Source of the DNA: Bacillota bacterium
GTDB taxonomy: Bacteria; Bacillota; Clostridia; Lachnospirales; Lachnospiraceae
NCBI GenBank assembly: GCA_023398375.1
Contig: JAEWSH010000084.1
Location: 1-64,000, forward strand
Length of the DNA: 64,000 bases
Direction of reading: 5' to 3'
Made by a program: the position numbers and the translations under genes. The notes under the pieces were generated by a model. It made no database searches. It saw nothing but the letters and a program-made list of their open reading frames with translations, and had not been told where the DNA came from. How positions within the stretch are numbered: position 1 is the stretch's first letter; every line of letters starts with the position of its first letter. Of the stretch, positions 40,636 through 49,541 are shown one piece after another.

Positions 40636-42153
40636 TTATTTACGGGCTAATCGGATGACATTCCATGAAGCTTTATGCAGCATGGTCGTCAGTATACCAT
40701 CATCAAGAACCGAATCATTACTTATTACCGGTGCCACCGCTTGTTTTGCAGCATTATTGGTTGTTTTCAGATTATCTTCTTTCAAAACAATATGTTCCAC
40801 CAGTTGATAGCCTTCAAAACTCTTCACATTACATTCCAATCGAATGCCATCCTCCAGATCTCTATTTACCGCAAAAATGGTTACTTCCTCATTCTCTTTG
40901 TTGTATACTGCCACTGCATCAACATCCTCCACGTCCGTGAAGTCTTTCGTGTCATGTTTGCTTGATGATATAACCGGCTGTAATGCGATCCCACGTCCGT
41001 ATATCGATGCATGCATATACGGATAGAAAATCGTCTGTTTCCATGCACAACCATCTGTTTCCGTCATGATCGGAGCAATCACATTGACCAGTTGGGCAAG
41101 ACATGCCATCTTCAAACGGTCTGCGTGTTTCATAAAAGTAATCAGCATTAATCCAACTAACAAAGCATCTTCAAAGTTATATAAGTCTTCCAATAGATGG
41201 GGAGCTTTCTGCCATGGTCTGTTCTGCATGATATCATTGTCCTCTTCGTTGGAATGGAACCACACATTCCATTCATCAAAGCTCAGGTTAATATCTTTTT
41301 TCCCACGTTTTTTTGCTTTTACAAAATCACAGGTAGAAATAACTGTCTTGATGAAGCGATCCATCTCCATCGACTGTGCCAGGAAATTTGCACTGTCGTT
41401 ATCCCTGTTTCCAAAATATTGGTGAAGAGAGATATAATCTACCTGGTCATATGTATGCTCCAGTGTAGTTGCTTCCCATTGCGGAAATGTCTCCATCTGT
41501 GAATTTGAACTGCCGCAGGAAACTAACTCTATGGATGGATCAATTAATTTCATTGCCTTAGCTGTCTCATATGCAATACGTCCATATTCCTCCATACGCT
41601 TGGACCCGAGCTGCCATGGCCCATCCATTTCATTGCCAAGACACCACGTCTTAATGTTATGTGGTTCTTTTACTCCGTGCCTGATTCTGAGATCACTGTA
41701 CTTTGTACCGGATGGATGATTACAGTATTCCAATAAATTGCAGGCATCTGCAACCCCCCTTGTTCCAAGGTTTACTGCCATCATGATATCCGTATCTGCT
41801 GCTTTTGCCCATTTTGAAAATTCATTTAACCCCACTTCATTTGTTTCAAGGCTCCGCCATGCCAATTCGAGACGAACCGGTCTGTCTTCCACCGGACCAA
41901 CACCGTCTTCCCAGAAATAATTGGATACAAAGTTTCCACCAGGGTAACGAACGATCGGCACACGAAGTTCGCGTACCAGATCCAGCACATCTTCGCGGAA
42001 TCCATCTTTATTTGCAGTGATATGTCCCGGCTGATAGATACCTTCATATACCGCTCTGCCCAGATGTTCGATAAAAGAACCATAAATTCTCTTATCAATT
42101 TCAGATATCTCAAAGTCTTTATCTACTATTAATTTTGCATATTTTTTAGACAT
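40636..42153 (-). CDS. GH51 alpha-L-arabinofuranosidase
   Basis: A 505-residue cytoplasmic glycoside hydrolase of family 51, which removes terminal alpha-L-arabinofuranosyl units from arabinan or arabinoxylan oligosaccharides. The acid/base is E175 in CLGNEMDGPWQL and the nucleophile is E294 in SFDEWNVWFH. Typical length; no signal peptide, so it works on imported oligosaccharides. It follows the ABC permease genes in the same direction (39 bp) and is the last gene of the transporter operon. A terminator-like hairpin separates it from spoVT. Confidence 0.92.
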   Translation of the reverse strand: MSKKYAKLIVDKDFEISEIDKRIYGSFIEHLGRAVYEGIYQPGHITANKDGFREDVLDLVRELRVPIVRYPGGNFVSNYFWEDGVGPVEDRPVRLELAWRSLETNEVGLNEFSKWAKAADTDIMMAVNLGTRGVADACNLLEYCNHPSGTKYSDLRIRHGVKEPHNIKTWCLGNEMDGPWQLGSKRMEEYGRIAYETAKAMKLIDPSIELVSCGSSNSQMETFPQWEATTLEHTYDQVDYISLHQYFGNRDNDSANFLAQSMEMDRFIKTVISTCDFVKAKKRGKKDINLSFDEWNVWFHSNEEDNDIMQNRPWQKAPHLLEDLYNFEDALLVGLMLITFMKHADRLKMACLAQLVNVIAPIMTETDGCAWKQTIFYPYMHASIYGRGIALQPVISSSKHDTKDFTDVEDVDAVAVYNKENEEVTIFAVNRDLEDGIRLECNVKSFEGYQLVEHIVLKEDNLKTTNNAAKQAVAPVISNDSVLDDGILTTMLHKASWNVIRLARK

Positions 42154-42192
42154 TTTAGTCCTCCTGATTTTTCATTAATGTTTTTTTAGTCT

Positions 42193-43038
42193 TTACCCCT
42201 TTACAGCGCCTGCCGTCATACCTTCGATAAAATATTTCTGAAAGCATAGGAAGAGCACGAAGATAGGAATGATCGAAAAGAAGGAACCGACGACCAGCAG
42301 ACTGTAGTTATCACCATATGGATTTATTAAGGTATTCAATCCCAATGTCAAGGTATACTTATCTGCACTTCTGATAACTAATAACGGCCATAAATAGTTA
42401 TTCCATGCATTCATACCATTCAGAATTGCCATTGCTGCAAAAGCCGGTTTCATAATAGGAATAATTAACCGAAAAAAAATTCCATATTCTGTAGCACCAT
42501 CAATTCTGCCAGCCTCCAGCAATGATTTTGGTATGGAAAGAAGATATTGGCGAAAAAAGAATATCGTAGAAGCATGTGCCAGGAACGGTAACACAACGGC
42601 TGTATAGCTGTCCATCATCTTCATGGTAGACATCTGTTTATAAAGGGGAAGCATAACTACTTCCAAAGGAATTGATAAAATAATCAAAACAATAATAAAC
42701 AATAAATTTCTTCCTTTAAATTCATACGCTGCAAATCCATATCCAACAAATGCACTTATGATCAAAGTTCCCAGAACCGTAATCACTGTTAAGATAATAC
42801 TGTTGTAAAACCAGATCCAATAGTCATGCTTTCCATAAAACAACAATTTATAATTATCCAGACTCATTCTTGGTAAATTGAGTTCCAGATTTAAACCATA
42901 CTGAAGTAAATCTCCCCCCGGCTTAAAACTTGCTATCAACAGAGCATAAATTGGGAGTATGATCAACACTGCCAAAAAACTAAAAAATACGATCATAGCC
43001 ATTGAAGAGATTCTGTTTTTTATCTTTTTTGACTTCAT
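42193..43038 (-). CDS. sugar ABC transporter permease (MalG/AraQ type)
   Basis: A 281-residue inner membrane protein with six helices and the EAA loop EAGRIDGATEYGIFFRLI that contacts the ATPase. It belongs to the carbohydrate uptake family 1 permeases. It is 1 bp downstream of the second permease gene and pairs with it. No ATPase gene is in the operon, so a shared MsmK-type ATPase is probable. Arabino-oligosaccharides are the likely substrate from context. Confidence 0.92.
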   Translation of the reverse strand: MKSKKIKNRISSMAMIVFFSFLAVLIILPIYALLIASFKPGGDLLQYGLNLELNLPRMSLDNYKLLFYGKHDYWIWFYNSIILTVITVLGTLIISAFVGYGFAAYEFKGRNLLFIIVLIILSIPLEVVMLPLYKQMSTMKMMDSYTAVVLPFLAHASTIFFFRQYLLSIPKSLLEAGRIDGATEYGIFFRLIIPIMKPAFAAMAILNGMNAWNNYLWPLLVIRSADKYTLTLGLNTLINPYGDNYSLLVVGSFFSIIPIFVLFLCFQKYFIEGMTAGAVKG

Positions 43039-43039
43039 A

Positions 43040-43927
43040 CTATTTTTCCTCCTTATCGAAGGTTCCCGTTAATTTGAGCTGTATCAGATTAACAAGCATA
43101 ACAATGAACAATAATATGATTCCGACCGCACAGGCATAGCCCATCGCTCTTTTCTCAATCCCCTGGCGATACAGGTACCCGACGATGGTAAGACCAATAT
43201 TATTGGGAGAATTATTCCCTTTAAAAATCATATTACTTTCAATGAACATGGATAATCCTGCATAGATACTAATTGTTAATACATAAACAGTCGTTGGTTT
43301 CACAAGTGGAAATGATATTTTCGTAAATTGCTGCCATTTGCTTGCTCCATCAATAGAAGCCGCCTCATATAGTTCTGTCGATATACTTTGCAGTCCTGCT
43401 AAAAAGTATAAAATATTTACCCCCGTCCATCTCCAGCAGGCCAATAATAAAAGTGCGAAATAACTTGTATTAGCTCCTTTGAGCCATTTAATTGGTGAAC
43501 TTCCGAACAGTCCAAGCACCTGATTGGCCAAAGAACTTCCTGTTTCACCAAACATTAGTCGAAAAATAGTACCGGCTACCACAACAGAAGTTAACGCCGG
43601 AATAAAATAAATGGATTTAAAAATACCTGGTCTTTTCATAAGTTTGCTATTTAACAAACTTGCAAATAACATGGGAAAAGGAATCAGCAGTACAAGTGTT
43701 CCCACCATATATTTAGCGCTATTTGTTATCGCTTTTAAAAATATTTTATCGTTCAATAATCGGGAATAATTTTTGGTTCCGACCCACTCATTTTTTAAAA
43801 CATCCTGAAAACTCAAAAGCACACCATTTCCAATCGGGGCTGCCCAAAATAAAAGTACAGTTAGTACAAACGGCAAGACAAATACATAAGGAGCTATTTT
43901 CTGCGAGTAAAAAATTTTTTTTAACAT
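43040..43927 (-). CDS. sugar ABC transporter permease (MalF/AraP type)
   Basis: A 295-residue permease from the ATG at 43927 (MLKKIFYSQKIAPYV), which has AAAGGAG 10 bases upstream; the ORF is open to 43975 but that part overlaps a palindromic repeat. Six helices and the EAA loop EAASIDGASKWQQFTKI mark it as the partner of the 42193 permease. It lies after the binding-protein gene with a terminator-like hairpin and a 42-bp repeat in between, which would lower permease expression relative to the binding protein. Confidence 0.9.
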   Translation of the reverse strand: MLKKIFYSQKIAPYVFVLPFVLTVLLFWAAPIGNGVLLSFQDVLKNEWVGTKNYSRLLNDKIFLKAITNSAKYMVGTLVLLIPFPMLFASLLNSKLMKRPGIFKSIYFIPALTSVVVAGTIFRLMFGETGSSLANQVLGLFGSSPIKWLKGANTSYFALLLLACWRWTGVNILYFLAGLQSISTELYEAASIDGASKWQQFTKISFPLVKPTTVYVLTISIYAGLSMFIESNMIFKGNNSPNNIGLTIVGYLYRQGIEKRAMGYACAVGIILLFIVMLVNLIQLKLTGTFDKEEK

Positions 43928-43953
43928 TTCATGTATACTCCTTTCGGGAACTA

Positions 43954-43995
43954 TCGCGGCATTCTCCAAATACAAGCCAGCTTGTATTTGGCTCG
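43954..43995. repeat. palindromic intergenic repeat, copy A
   Basis: About 42 bp whose core CCAAATACAAGC/GCTTGTATTTGG (43966-43991) is a near-perfect palindrome with a 2-base loop. It matches 47879-47919 at most positions. It lies between the binding protein and permease genes, REP-like. Confidence 0.65.
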
Positions 43996-44015
43996 TTGCT
44001 CGCGTAAGTAAATAA

Positions 44016-44048
44016 TGGGATGCAGGTAGTTTTCCAGCCTACATCCCA
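44016..44048 (-). terminator. attenuating hairpin between binding protein and permease genes
   Basis: TGGGATGTAGG/CCTGCATCCCA on the minus strand forms an 11-bp stem (one mismatch), followed by ATTATTT. Such hairpins keep binding-protein mRNA in excess over permease mRNA. Confidence 0.6.
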
Positions 44049-44101
44049 CATAGCAGATCACTTTTAGTATAAGCTTTTAATTATCTTGACTCTATTCTTT
44101 T

Positions 44102-45493
44102 TTATTGGAATTCATTTTCCAGTGTTGCCTGTGATTCATCCAATGCTTCTTTTACGTCCATACCATTTTCAAAAATATTATTCAAAGTTACAGTACAGAA
44201 CTCGTTGTTGATAGAAGGCCATTTTTCACTTGTAAAGGAATCAAGAGCACCAATATTATCTTTAATTACGTTCAACGCATCAAATGGCGGATTCTTGAAG
44301 TATTGTACAAATTGATTGTCTGGATTTTCTGTTAACTCTGTCTTGCTCCATACTTCTGTATTTACAGGGTCAAATCCTAACACATTCCAAACTTCTTCGT
44401 TAGATTTTTCTGATAATTTAATATATGCCATAACTTCTGCTGCGAGATCAGCATTTGGGCTGGAAGCTATAATTGCTGTTCCTGTTCCGCCGCCACCAAT
44501 GGAAGCATATTCACCATCTGTTGTATTCCATACTGGTGTAGGAGCAATTGCTACTTTACCCTTTAAATCTGTCATATAATTTACAAAACGTGAAGTTTGC
44601 CAGAAAGGCATGATCTGTACTGCATAATCACCTGAATTATAAGCCGGATACGCTTCTTCATTATCTGGCTGACCACCCGGAACGACACTAAATGCCCCTG
44701 TATCCTGCATGCCCTTGATGAATTCCAGAACCTCTACCATTTTATCATTATTAATTGCAACATTGCCGTCAGCATCCAGATAATTACCGCCTTTTTGTGC
44801 AAGCATTAATTGAATCATCCACTGTGCGGTAGTTTCTACCGTTGCAAATGATTTACCTGTTGCTTCATTATATTTTACACCGGCTGCTTTGAAATCATCC
44901 CATGTCTTAATATCTTCATAGTTGATTCCTGCTCCTTCTAATAACTCAGTATTGTAAAATGCAACTGTAGCGCCTACATGAGTAGGAAGTCCATAATTCT
45001 TGCCATCTTTAGAGTAAATATCAAGTCTTGATTGAACAATCGTATCTTTATATGGTGCAATCACATCTGACAAATCTCTTAATCCGATATCTCCTACCAT
45101 GAATGCCGGGAATTTTCCTAATTCGATATCAACAATATCCGGCGCACCTTCGCCTGACTCCAATGCTAAGGAAAGCTTATTATGCATGTCATCATACTGC
45201 ATATTGCTTAATACTAACTTAACTTTTTTATCCGGATGTTCCTCATTCCATTTTTCTGCCATATCTGTGTAGAACTTCTGATGTAATTCGATAAATGTCC
45301 AAACATTCAATGTCGTAACATCATCACCTTCTACCTTCATCTCAGTGGTACCCGCTCCATTAATCTCTCCTGAAGCTTCTGATGTAGCAGCATCCGTTGC
45401 AGCTGTGTCTGTCTTTGAACTGCTGCCGCATCCTGCGAGCATGGATGCAGCCATTGCAACACTGATTAATGTTGCCAATACTTTCTTTTTCAT
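44102..45493 (-). CDS. sugar ABC transporter substrate-binding lipoprotein
   Basis: A 463-residue extracellular binding lipoprotein. The ATG at 45493 has GGAGG 8 bases upstream. A signal peptide ends at the lipobox LAGC, so the Cys is lipidated. The body is the type 1 solute-binding fold of carbohydrate uptake family 1, with VTTLNVWTFIELHQKFYTDM near the start. It lies between the GH127 gene and the permeases and probably captures arabino-oligosaccharides. Confidence 0.92.
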   Translation of the reverse strand: MKKKVLATLISVAMAASMLAGCGSSSKTDTAATDAATSEASGEINGAGTTEMKVEGDDVTTLNVWTFIELHQKFYTDMAEKWNEEHPDKKVKLVLSNMQYDDMHNKLSLALESGEGAPDIVDIELGKFPAFMVGDIGLRDLSDVIAPYKDTIVQSRLDIYSKDGKNYGLPTHVGATVAFYNTELLEGAGINYEDIKTWDDFKAAGVKYNEATGKSFATVETTAQWMIQLMLAQKGGNYLDADGNVAINNDKMVEVLEFIKGMQDTGAFSVVPGGQPDNEEAYPAYNSGDYAVQIMPFWQTSRFVNYMTDLKGKVAIAPTPVWNTTDGEYASIGGGGTGTAIIASSPNADLAAEVMAYIKLSEKSNEEVWNVLGFDPVNTEVWSKTELTENPDNQFVQYFKNPPFDALNVIKDNIGALDSFTSEKWPSINNEFCTVTLNNIFENGMDVKEALDESQATLENEFQ

Positions 45494-45563
45494 CTTATAA
45501 CCCTCCATTTTACTATTATTTTGCTTTTATCATAAAAACAGGATTCCCTGTTTCTGATACAAC

Positions 45564-47513
45564 TTAAATTATTTCTTTTACCCATACGATCATCTCACCT
45601 GTTTTACGGTTACCCCAATTACAATATGGAACTGCCCTGAATTCCACATCTTTCAGAACCATTTCCTGTTTCTTATATAGTTCATTTTCTTTCCAGTCCT
45701 GCAAACTGACTTTTCTTCCCCTGCCCCATATCGTCAGAATACCGCCTAACAGCTCCGGTTCATATTTTTCGATCAATTCTTTTGAGGTGTCTACATATAT
45801 ATTGGCCAGATTCTGTCCATTGTCACATTCCTCCAGACAGTATACGAGCGGTCCTTTCATGATAGCCACTTTTCCTATATCTGCTCTCACCTGCGGATTC
45901 GCATGCAGGAATTTCGGCGGCATTAAGATATCGATTTTAATTGTTTCATCCGTCCCTACCTCTTCCAATAGTGCATATCCATTCCTGACTGCATATTCAA
46001 TGGTTGCCTCATTTCGTTTCACTGTAAACTTTTCAGCATATTGTGGGATTCGAAGCGCAATGTTTATTGCCGTGCCTTTCTTCATCTGCGTATTTATTTT
46101 AATACCTGATTCAAAAGGAAACTTTGTTTCAACCGTAATTTCCATGTCCTTATTAGAAAAATCTGGTTTTGCACTGCCCCCTACATACATATTTACATAT
46201 AATGTATCCCGATCTGCTGCATAGATATATTGCCCTAAAGAGGCGAGTGTCCGCGCAATATTCGGCGGACAGCATGCCACCCCGAACCACTTTTGCCTTA
46301 CCGGTTTTACATGTTCCATTGAAGTATGTGATAAACAATTATCCGGCCATACTTCCAATGGGTTTACGTAGAAAAAACTCTTTCCGTCCATGGCAATTCC
46401 GGACAGTACCGTGTTATATAATGCACGTTCTACAGTGTCTATGTAGGAAGCCTCTTTGGTAATCTGAGCCATTCTCAGTCCAAACAGTGCTAATCCGATA
46501 GATGCACATGTCTCCGAATAATTCCTGTCATTTGGCAAGTCATAGTCGGTGGTAAATCTTTCTAAAATTCCGGAGCTTCCTATGCTTCCAGTGATGAACA
46601 TTCTCTTACTCACTATATTGTTCCAAAGATTTTTACATGCCTGCAGTAAACCTTCATCTTGATATTCATAAGCCAGATCTGCCATTGCAGAATACATATA
46701 AACGGCTCTTACCGCATGCCCTTCTGCTTTTAACTGTTCACGGACAGGAATCTCTGACTGTGAATATTTTGGTTCGAATTCTCCTGTATTCCAGAAGATC
46801 GGTTTGAATTTTTTAGTTTTTTGTTCTTTTATAAAGTAATTCTCCCCAACTCCTCTTATCGTAATAAAATAACTTGCTGTTTCCAAATACTCTTTTTTAC
46901 CTGTAATTCGGTATAGCTTAACAAGTGCCAGTTCTACTTCCTGATGTCCCGGATATCCATGTATCTGTTCTTCTCCGGGTCCGAATGTCCTGCTGATCAG
47001 ATCTGCCAATCGGGAAACTATCCTGATAAATTTTTCTTTTCCGGTCGCTTCATAGTAAGCAACAGCTGCTTCTATCATATGACCTGCAGTATACAATTCA
47101 TGACCTTCCATCAGATTTGTCCATCTGAGTGCAGGTTCTTTGATCGTAAAATACGTATTCAGATATCCGTCTTCTCCTTGCGCTCTTCCAATTAAATCTA
47201 TCGTCTCATCTGCCAGCTGCTCCAATTCTGCATCCGGAGAAGCCGCTAACGAATACGCAACTGCCTCCAGCCACTTTGCTACATCTGTATCCTGAAATAC
47301 AGCTCCCTCAAACTCACCAGTCTGCTCATGAGCTGCAATCCTGAAATTCTGAATGCAATGACTTGGCTCTGCATTTTTCACACGATCATTTAATGTGTTC
47401 CACTGATAAGGAATAATCTCATCCTTGACCAGTCTGGTATACTTGCTCCAAAAGGCATCTTCAATTTTAATTTTCTGTAATGGAATACTATTTGACTTGT
47501 TTTTTTGTAACAT
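45564..47513 (-). CDS. GH127 beta-L-arabinofuranosidase
   Basis: A 649-residue enzyme of family GH127 (DUF1680), which releases L-arabinofuranose from beta-linked arabino-oligosaccharides such as those on plant extensins. The zinc and catalytic residues are in the same arrangement as in HypBA1 of Bifidobacterium: E334 and C336 in YSETCASIG, and C414-C415 in GVACCPPNIA. There is no signal peptide. It is the first gene of the transport operon and is preceded by a LacI-type operator (47541-47553). Confidence 0.92.
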   Translation of the reverse strand: MLQKNKSNSIPLQKIKIEDAFWSKYTRLVKDEIIPYQWNTLNDRVKNAEPSHCIQNFRIAAHEQTGEFEGAVFQDTDVAKWLEAVAYSLAASPDAELEQLADETIDLIGRAQGEDGYLNTYFTIKEPALRWTNLMEGHELYTAGHMIEAAVAYYEATGKEKFIRIVSRLADLISRTFGPGEEQIHGYPGHQEVELALVKLYRITGKKEYLETASYFITIRGVGENYFIKEQKTKKFKPIFWNTGEFEPKYSQSEIPVREQLKAEGHAVRAVYMYSAMADLAYEYQDEGLLQACKNLWNNIVSKRMFITGSIGSSGILERFTTDYDLPNDRNYSETCASIGLALFGLRMAQITKEASYIDTVERALYNTVLSGIAMDGKSFFYVNPLEVWPDNCLSHTSMEHVKPVRQKWFGVACCPPNIARTLASLGQYIYAADRDTLYVNMYVGGSAKPDFSNKDMEITVETKFPFESGIKINTQMKKGTAINIALRIPQYAEKFTVKRNEATIEYAVRNGYALLEEVGTDETIKIDILMPPKFLHANPQVRADIGKVAIMKGPLVYCLEECDNGQNLANIYVDTSKELIEKYEPELLGGILTIWGRGRKVSLQDWKENELYKKQEMVLKDVEFRAVPYCNWGNRKTGEMIVWVKEII

Positions 47514-47540
47514 ATCCAGTACCCTTATCCTTATTTTATA

Positions 47541-47553
47541 TGAAACGTTTAAT
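47541..47553. promoter_or_regulatory. LacI-type operator upstream of the GH127 operon
   Basis: TGAAACGTTTAAT, containing the palindrome AAACGTTT. The same sequence is at 47796-47808 and its reverse complement at 49348-49360 before the lacI-type gene. It lies 28 bp upstream of the GH127 start, well placed to block transcription. Confidence 0.75.
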
Positions 47554-47795
47554 CATTTTTTCCTAATTTACGCATTTTTTTTACAAAAACAAATGCTTTT
47601 TCTTACTTTTCAAAGATTTTTCTGCTCAACTTATCTTATTTAATTAGCTCATTTCTTATTTTATACCATGTTTTTAAACTATATGAAAGTTTATTTAAAT
47701 CACTTTTTCTATATATTATATTGCTATATCTTTTTATATCTAATATATTCTTTCTTTTTCTTAAAATTACTACTTTGTATATTTTTTTATTTTTT

Positions 47796-47808
47796 TGAAA
47801 CGTTTAAT
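47796..47808. promoter_or_regulatory. second LacI-type operator
   Basis: TGAAACGTTTAAT, identical to 47541-47553, about 255 bp further upstream in the non-coding region between the GH127 and lacI-type genes. It could support looping or control a plus-strand transcript through the structured region. Confidence 0.65.
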
Positions 47809-47837
47809 ATGTGCACTTTGCACAATAAGACGTTTTT

Positions 47838-47919
47838 ATAACTATGAGAAACACGTTTCGCGAGTTTCTCATAGTTATTGCGGCAGTCGCCAAATGCAAA
47901 CCAGCTTGTATTTGGATCG
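47838..47919. repeat. perfect 15-bp hairpin followed by palindromic repeat, copy B
   Basis: ATAACTATGAGAAAC (47838-47852) pairs perfectly with GTTTCTCATAGTTAT (47864-47878). It is followed at 47879-47919 by a copy of the repeat at 43954-43995 (core CCAAATGCAAACC, TTGTATTTGG). The two abut the RNA-like repeat at 47924, making a 330-bp structured block. Confidence 0.65.
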
Positions 47920-47923
47920 TTTT

Positions 47924-48169
47924 TATCATAGAACTTGGCTTCTTCAATCAGCACATATACTTGCAAAACAAAAATTGATGCACAACATAGTTTAGTGAGC
48001 AACTGTATGAAGCCGCTGGTACTTAGAGCATGTATTTTATGCTCTTATGTACCACTGCGGCTGAATCCAAGCGGGAGCGTGTTGCGAATGAACTATGCTG
48101 TGTGTCAATTTTGTAGTGATGCAAATTGTGCAAATTCACGAATTCAAATATATAAACGAGTTTTTGACA
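47924..48169 (+). ncRNA. palindromic structured repeat, copy 2 (candidate RNA element)
   Basis: Second copy of the element at 1967-2210. Pairings: GCACA/TGTGC, TTGC/GCAA, AAAATTGA/TCAATTTT, ACATAGTT/AACTATGC, AGCCGCTGGTAC/GTACCACTGCGGCT, and TTAGAGCAT/ATGCTCTTA. The side hairpin AGC-GGGA-GC (48070-48078) keeps a GNRA loop. No conserved frame: the copy 1 and copy 2 translations agree only up to the PLR at the 1-nt indel. It lies between the GH127 and lacI-type genes. No promoter was found for it. Confidence 0.55.
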
Positions 48170-48195
48170 CTTGTATCCTATAAATTAAAAAATAA

Positions 48196-48239
48196 GGACT
48201 ATTTTTGCTTATTATACGCAAAATAGTCCGCCTTTTATT
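48196..48239. terminator. bidirectional terminator after the lacI-type gene
   Basis: GGACTATTTTTGC pairs with GCAAAATAGTCC and is followed by a T-rich run on the plus strand; on the minus strand AATAAAAGGC precedes the stem and TTATTTTTT follows. It separates the structured repeat from lacI. Confidence 0.8.
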
Positions 48240-48264
48240 TCATATATATTTCTTTCCTAAATCA

Positions 48265-49302
48265 TTAGGTTTTTTGAGCAATTGATTCTCTTATTTCCAA
48301 TTTGCATGGGATCTGATATACAGGTCTGAACTCACTATCTTCGTTTTTTCCCAACATTCCCATAATCACCTCATTTGCGCAATAACCAATATCATGAAGC
48401 GGCAGATTGACTGTCGTGAGCGGTGGTTTATAATATCCTGACACTTCCCGGTTATCATAACCCATAACTGAAATGTCTTTTCCAGGCATCATGCCTCTTT
48501 CCTCCAGCCTGTCATAAACACCGCCTGCCATAAGATCGTTCATGCAAAAGATTGCCGTAACACCTTTGTCCAGCAGATAATCGGTGTTATCATGCCCGGC
48601 TTCGCGGGACCAGTCGCCATAGCAGATCAGGCTGGCATCGCAATAAATCTGCGCTTCCAGCATTGCTTTTTGGTATCCTACAAGACGTGCCTGCATATGA
48701 AAACTATCTTGTTTCCCTGTTATAATACCAATTTTTTCATGTCCCATCTGCGTTGCATAACGGATTAGATCATAAGCACCCTGCACGTCATCCACAACAA
48801 TAGAAGGGACATCCGATCTCCTGCTATAGCCATATGCCATGATTGCCGGAATCTTCATTTGCTGCGGCAGACAATGAATAATTCTCTCATGGGCCGCTAC
48901 ATAGATAATCCCTTCCACCTGTTTGGATAAAAGTTCCTTTACTGCATTTTCCACGACATCAAAATAGTTATCGTTGGCATAATAGGTATCATTATATTTC
49001 TTAAACAGACGAAGATTCACCAGTAATATCTGATATCCGTGTTTTTCACAGGAATCAGTAATACCATCAATTATATCCGGTATACTGAATATTGTCATAT
49101 CCTCTGCTATGACACCGATCGATTCTGTACTCTGTTTTTTCAGGTATTTTGCGACAGAATTTGGGGTATAATGCAGTTCCTCAATCTTATCCAGTACTAA
49201 TTTCCTTGTTTCAGCCGAAGCTCCCGGCTTATCGTTAATAATATTTGACACTGTCGCCACAGACACTTTACACGCCTTAGCAATTTCCTTTATCGTTACC
49301 AT
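48265..49302 (-). CDS. LacI-family repressor of the arabinan locus
   Basis: A 345-residue repressor. The N-terminal helix-turn-helix VTIKEIAKACKVSVATVSNI with the hinge helix NSVAKYLKKQ is typical, followed by a periplasmic-binding-like sugar domain (SIGVIAEDMTIFSIPDII through MGYDNREVSGYYKPPLTTV). It is predicted to bind TGAAACGTTTAAT sites before its own gene and before the GH127 operon and to be released by an arabinose-containing ligand. The ligand is inferred from the neighbours. Confidence 0.88.
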   Translation of the reverse strand: MVTIKEIAKACKVSVATVSNIINDKPGASAETRKLVLDKIEELHYTPNSVAKYLKKQSTESIGVIAEDMTIFSIPDIIDGITDSCEKHGYQILLVNLRLFKKYNDTYYANDNYFDVVENAVKELLSKQVEGIIYVAAHERIIHCLPQQMKIPAIMAYGYSRRSDVPSIVVDDVQGAYDLIRYATQMGHEKIGIITGKQDSFHMQARLVGYQKAMLEAQIYCDASLICYGDWSREAGHDNTDYLLDKGVTAIFCMNDLMAGGVYDRLEERGMMPGKDISVMGYDNREVSGYYKPPLTTVNLPLHDIGYCANEVIMGMLGKNEDSEFRPVYQIPCKLEIRESIAQKT

Positions 49303-49347
49303 TTACACCACCCACATAAGATTCATGATTATTCCGTTTCTAATTTT

Positions 49348-49360
49348 ATTAAACGTTTCA
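49348..49360. promoter_or_regulatory. LacI-type operator before the lacI-type gene
   Basis: ATTAAACGTTTCA, the reverse complement of the two operators before the GH127 operon, 46 bp upstream of the repressor start. It suggests autoregulation. Confidence 0.7.
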
Positions 49361-49541
49361 CAAAAAATTGATTATCTTTATTAAGACAATTTTTTTGTCA
49401 TTTGTCAATCTCGAATTTTAGTATAATTATTGGATTTAGCCATATTGACTTATATTTTACACAAATGTATAATTATCAATAGTAATTTATATTTATCTAA
49501 AGTTTACAAAGAATAAATTCCACGAAGGGAACCTCGAACGT

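Noticed and set aside
40675..42020. several plus-strand ORFs opposite the GH51 gene
   Set aside because: The minus-strand GH51 frame has all catalytic motifs and a good ribosome site; the others are shadows.
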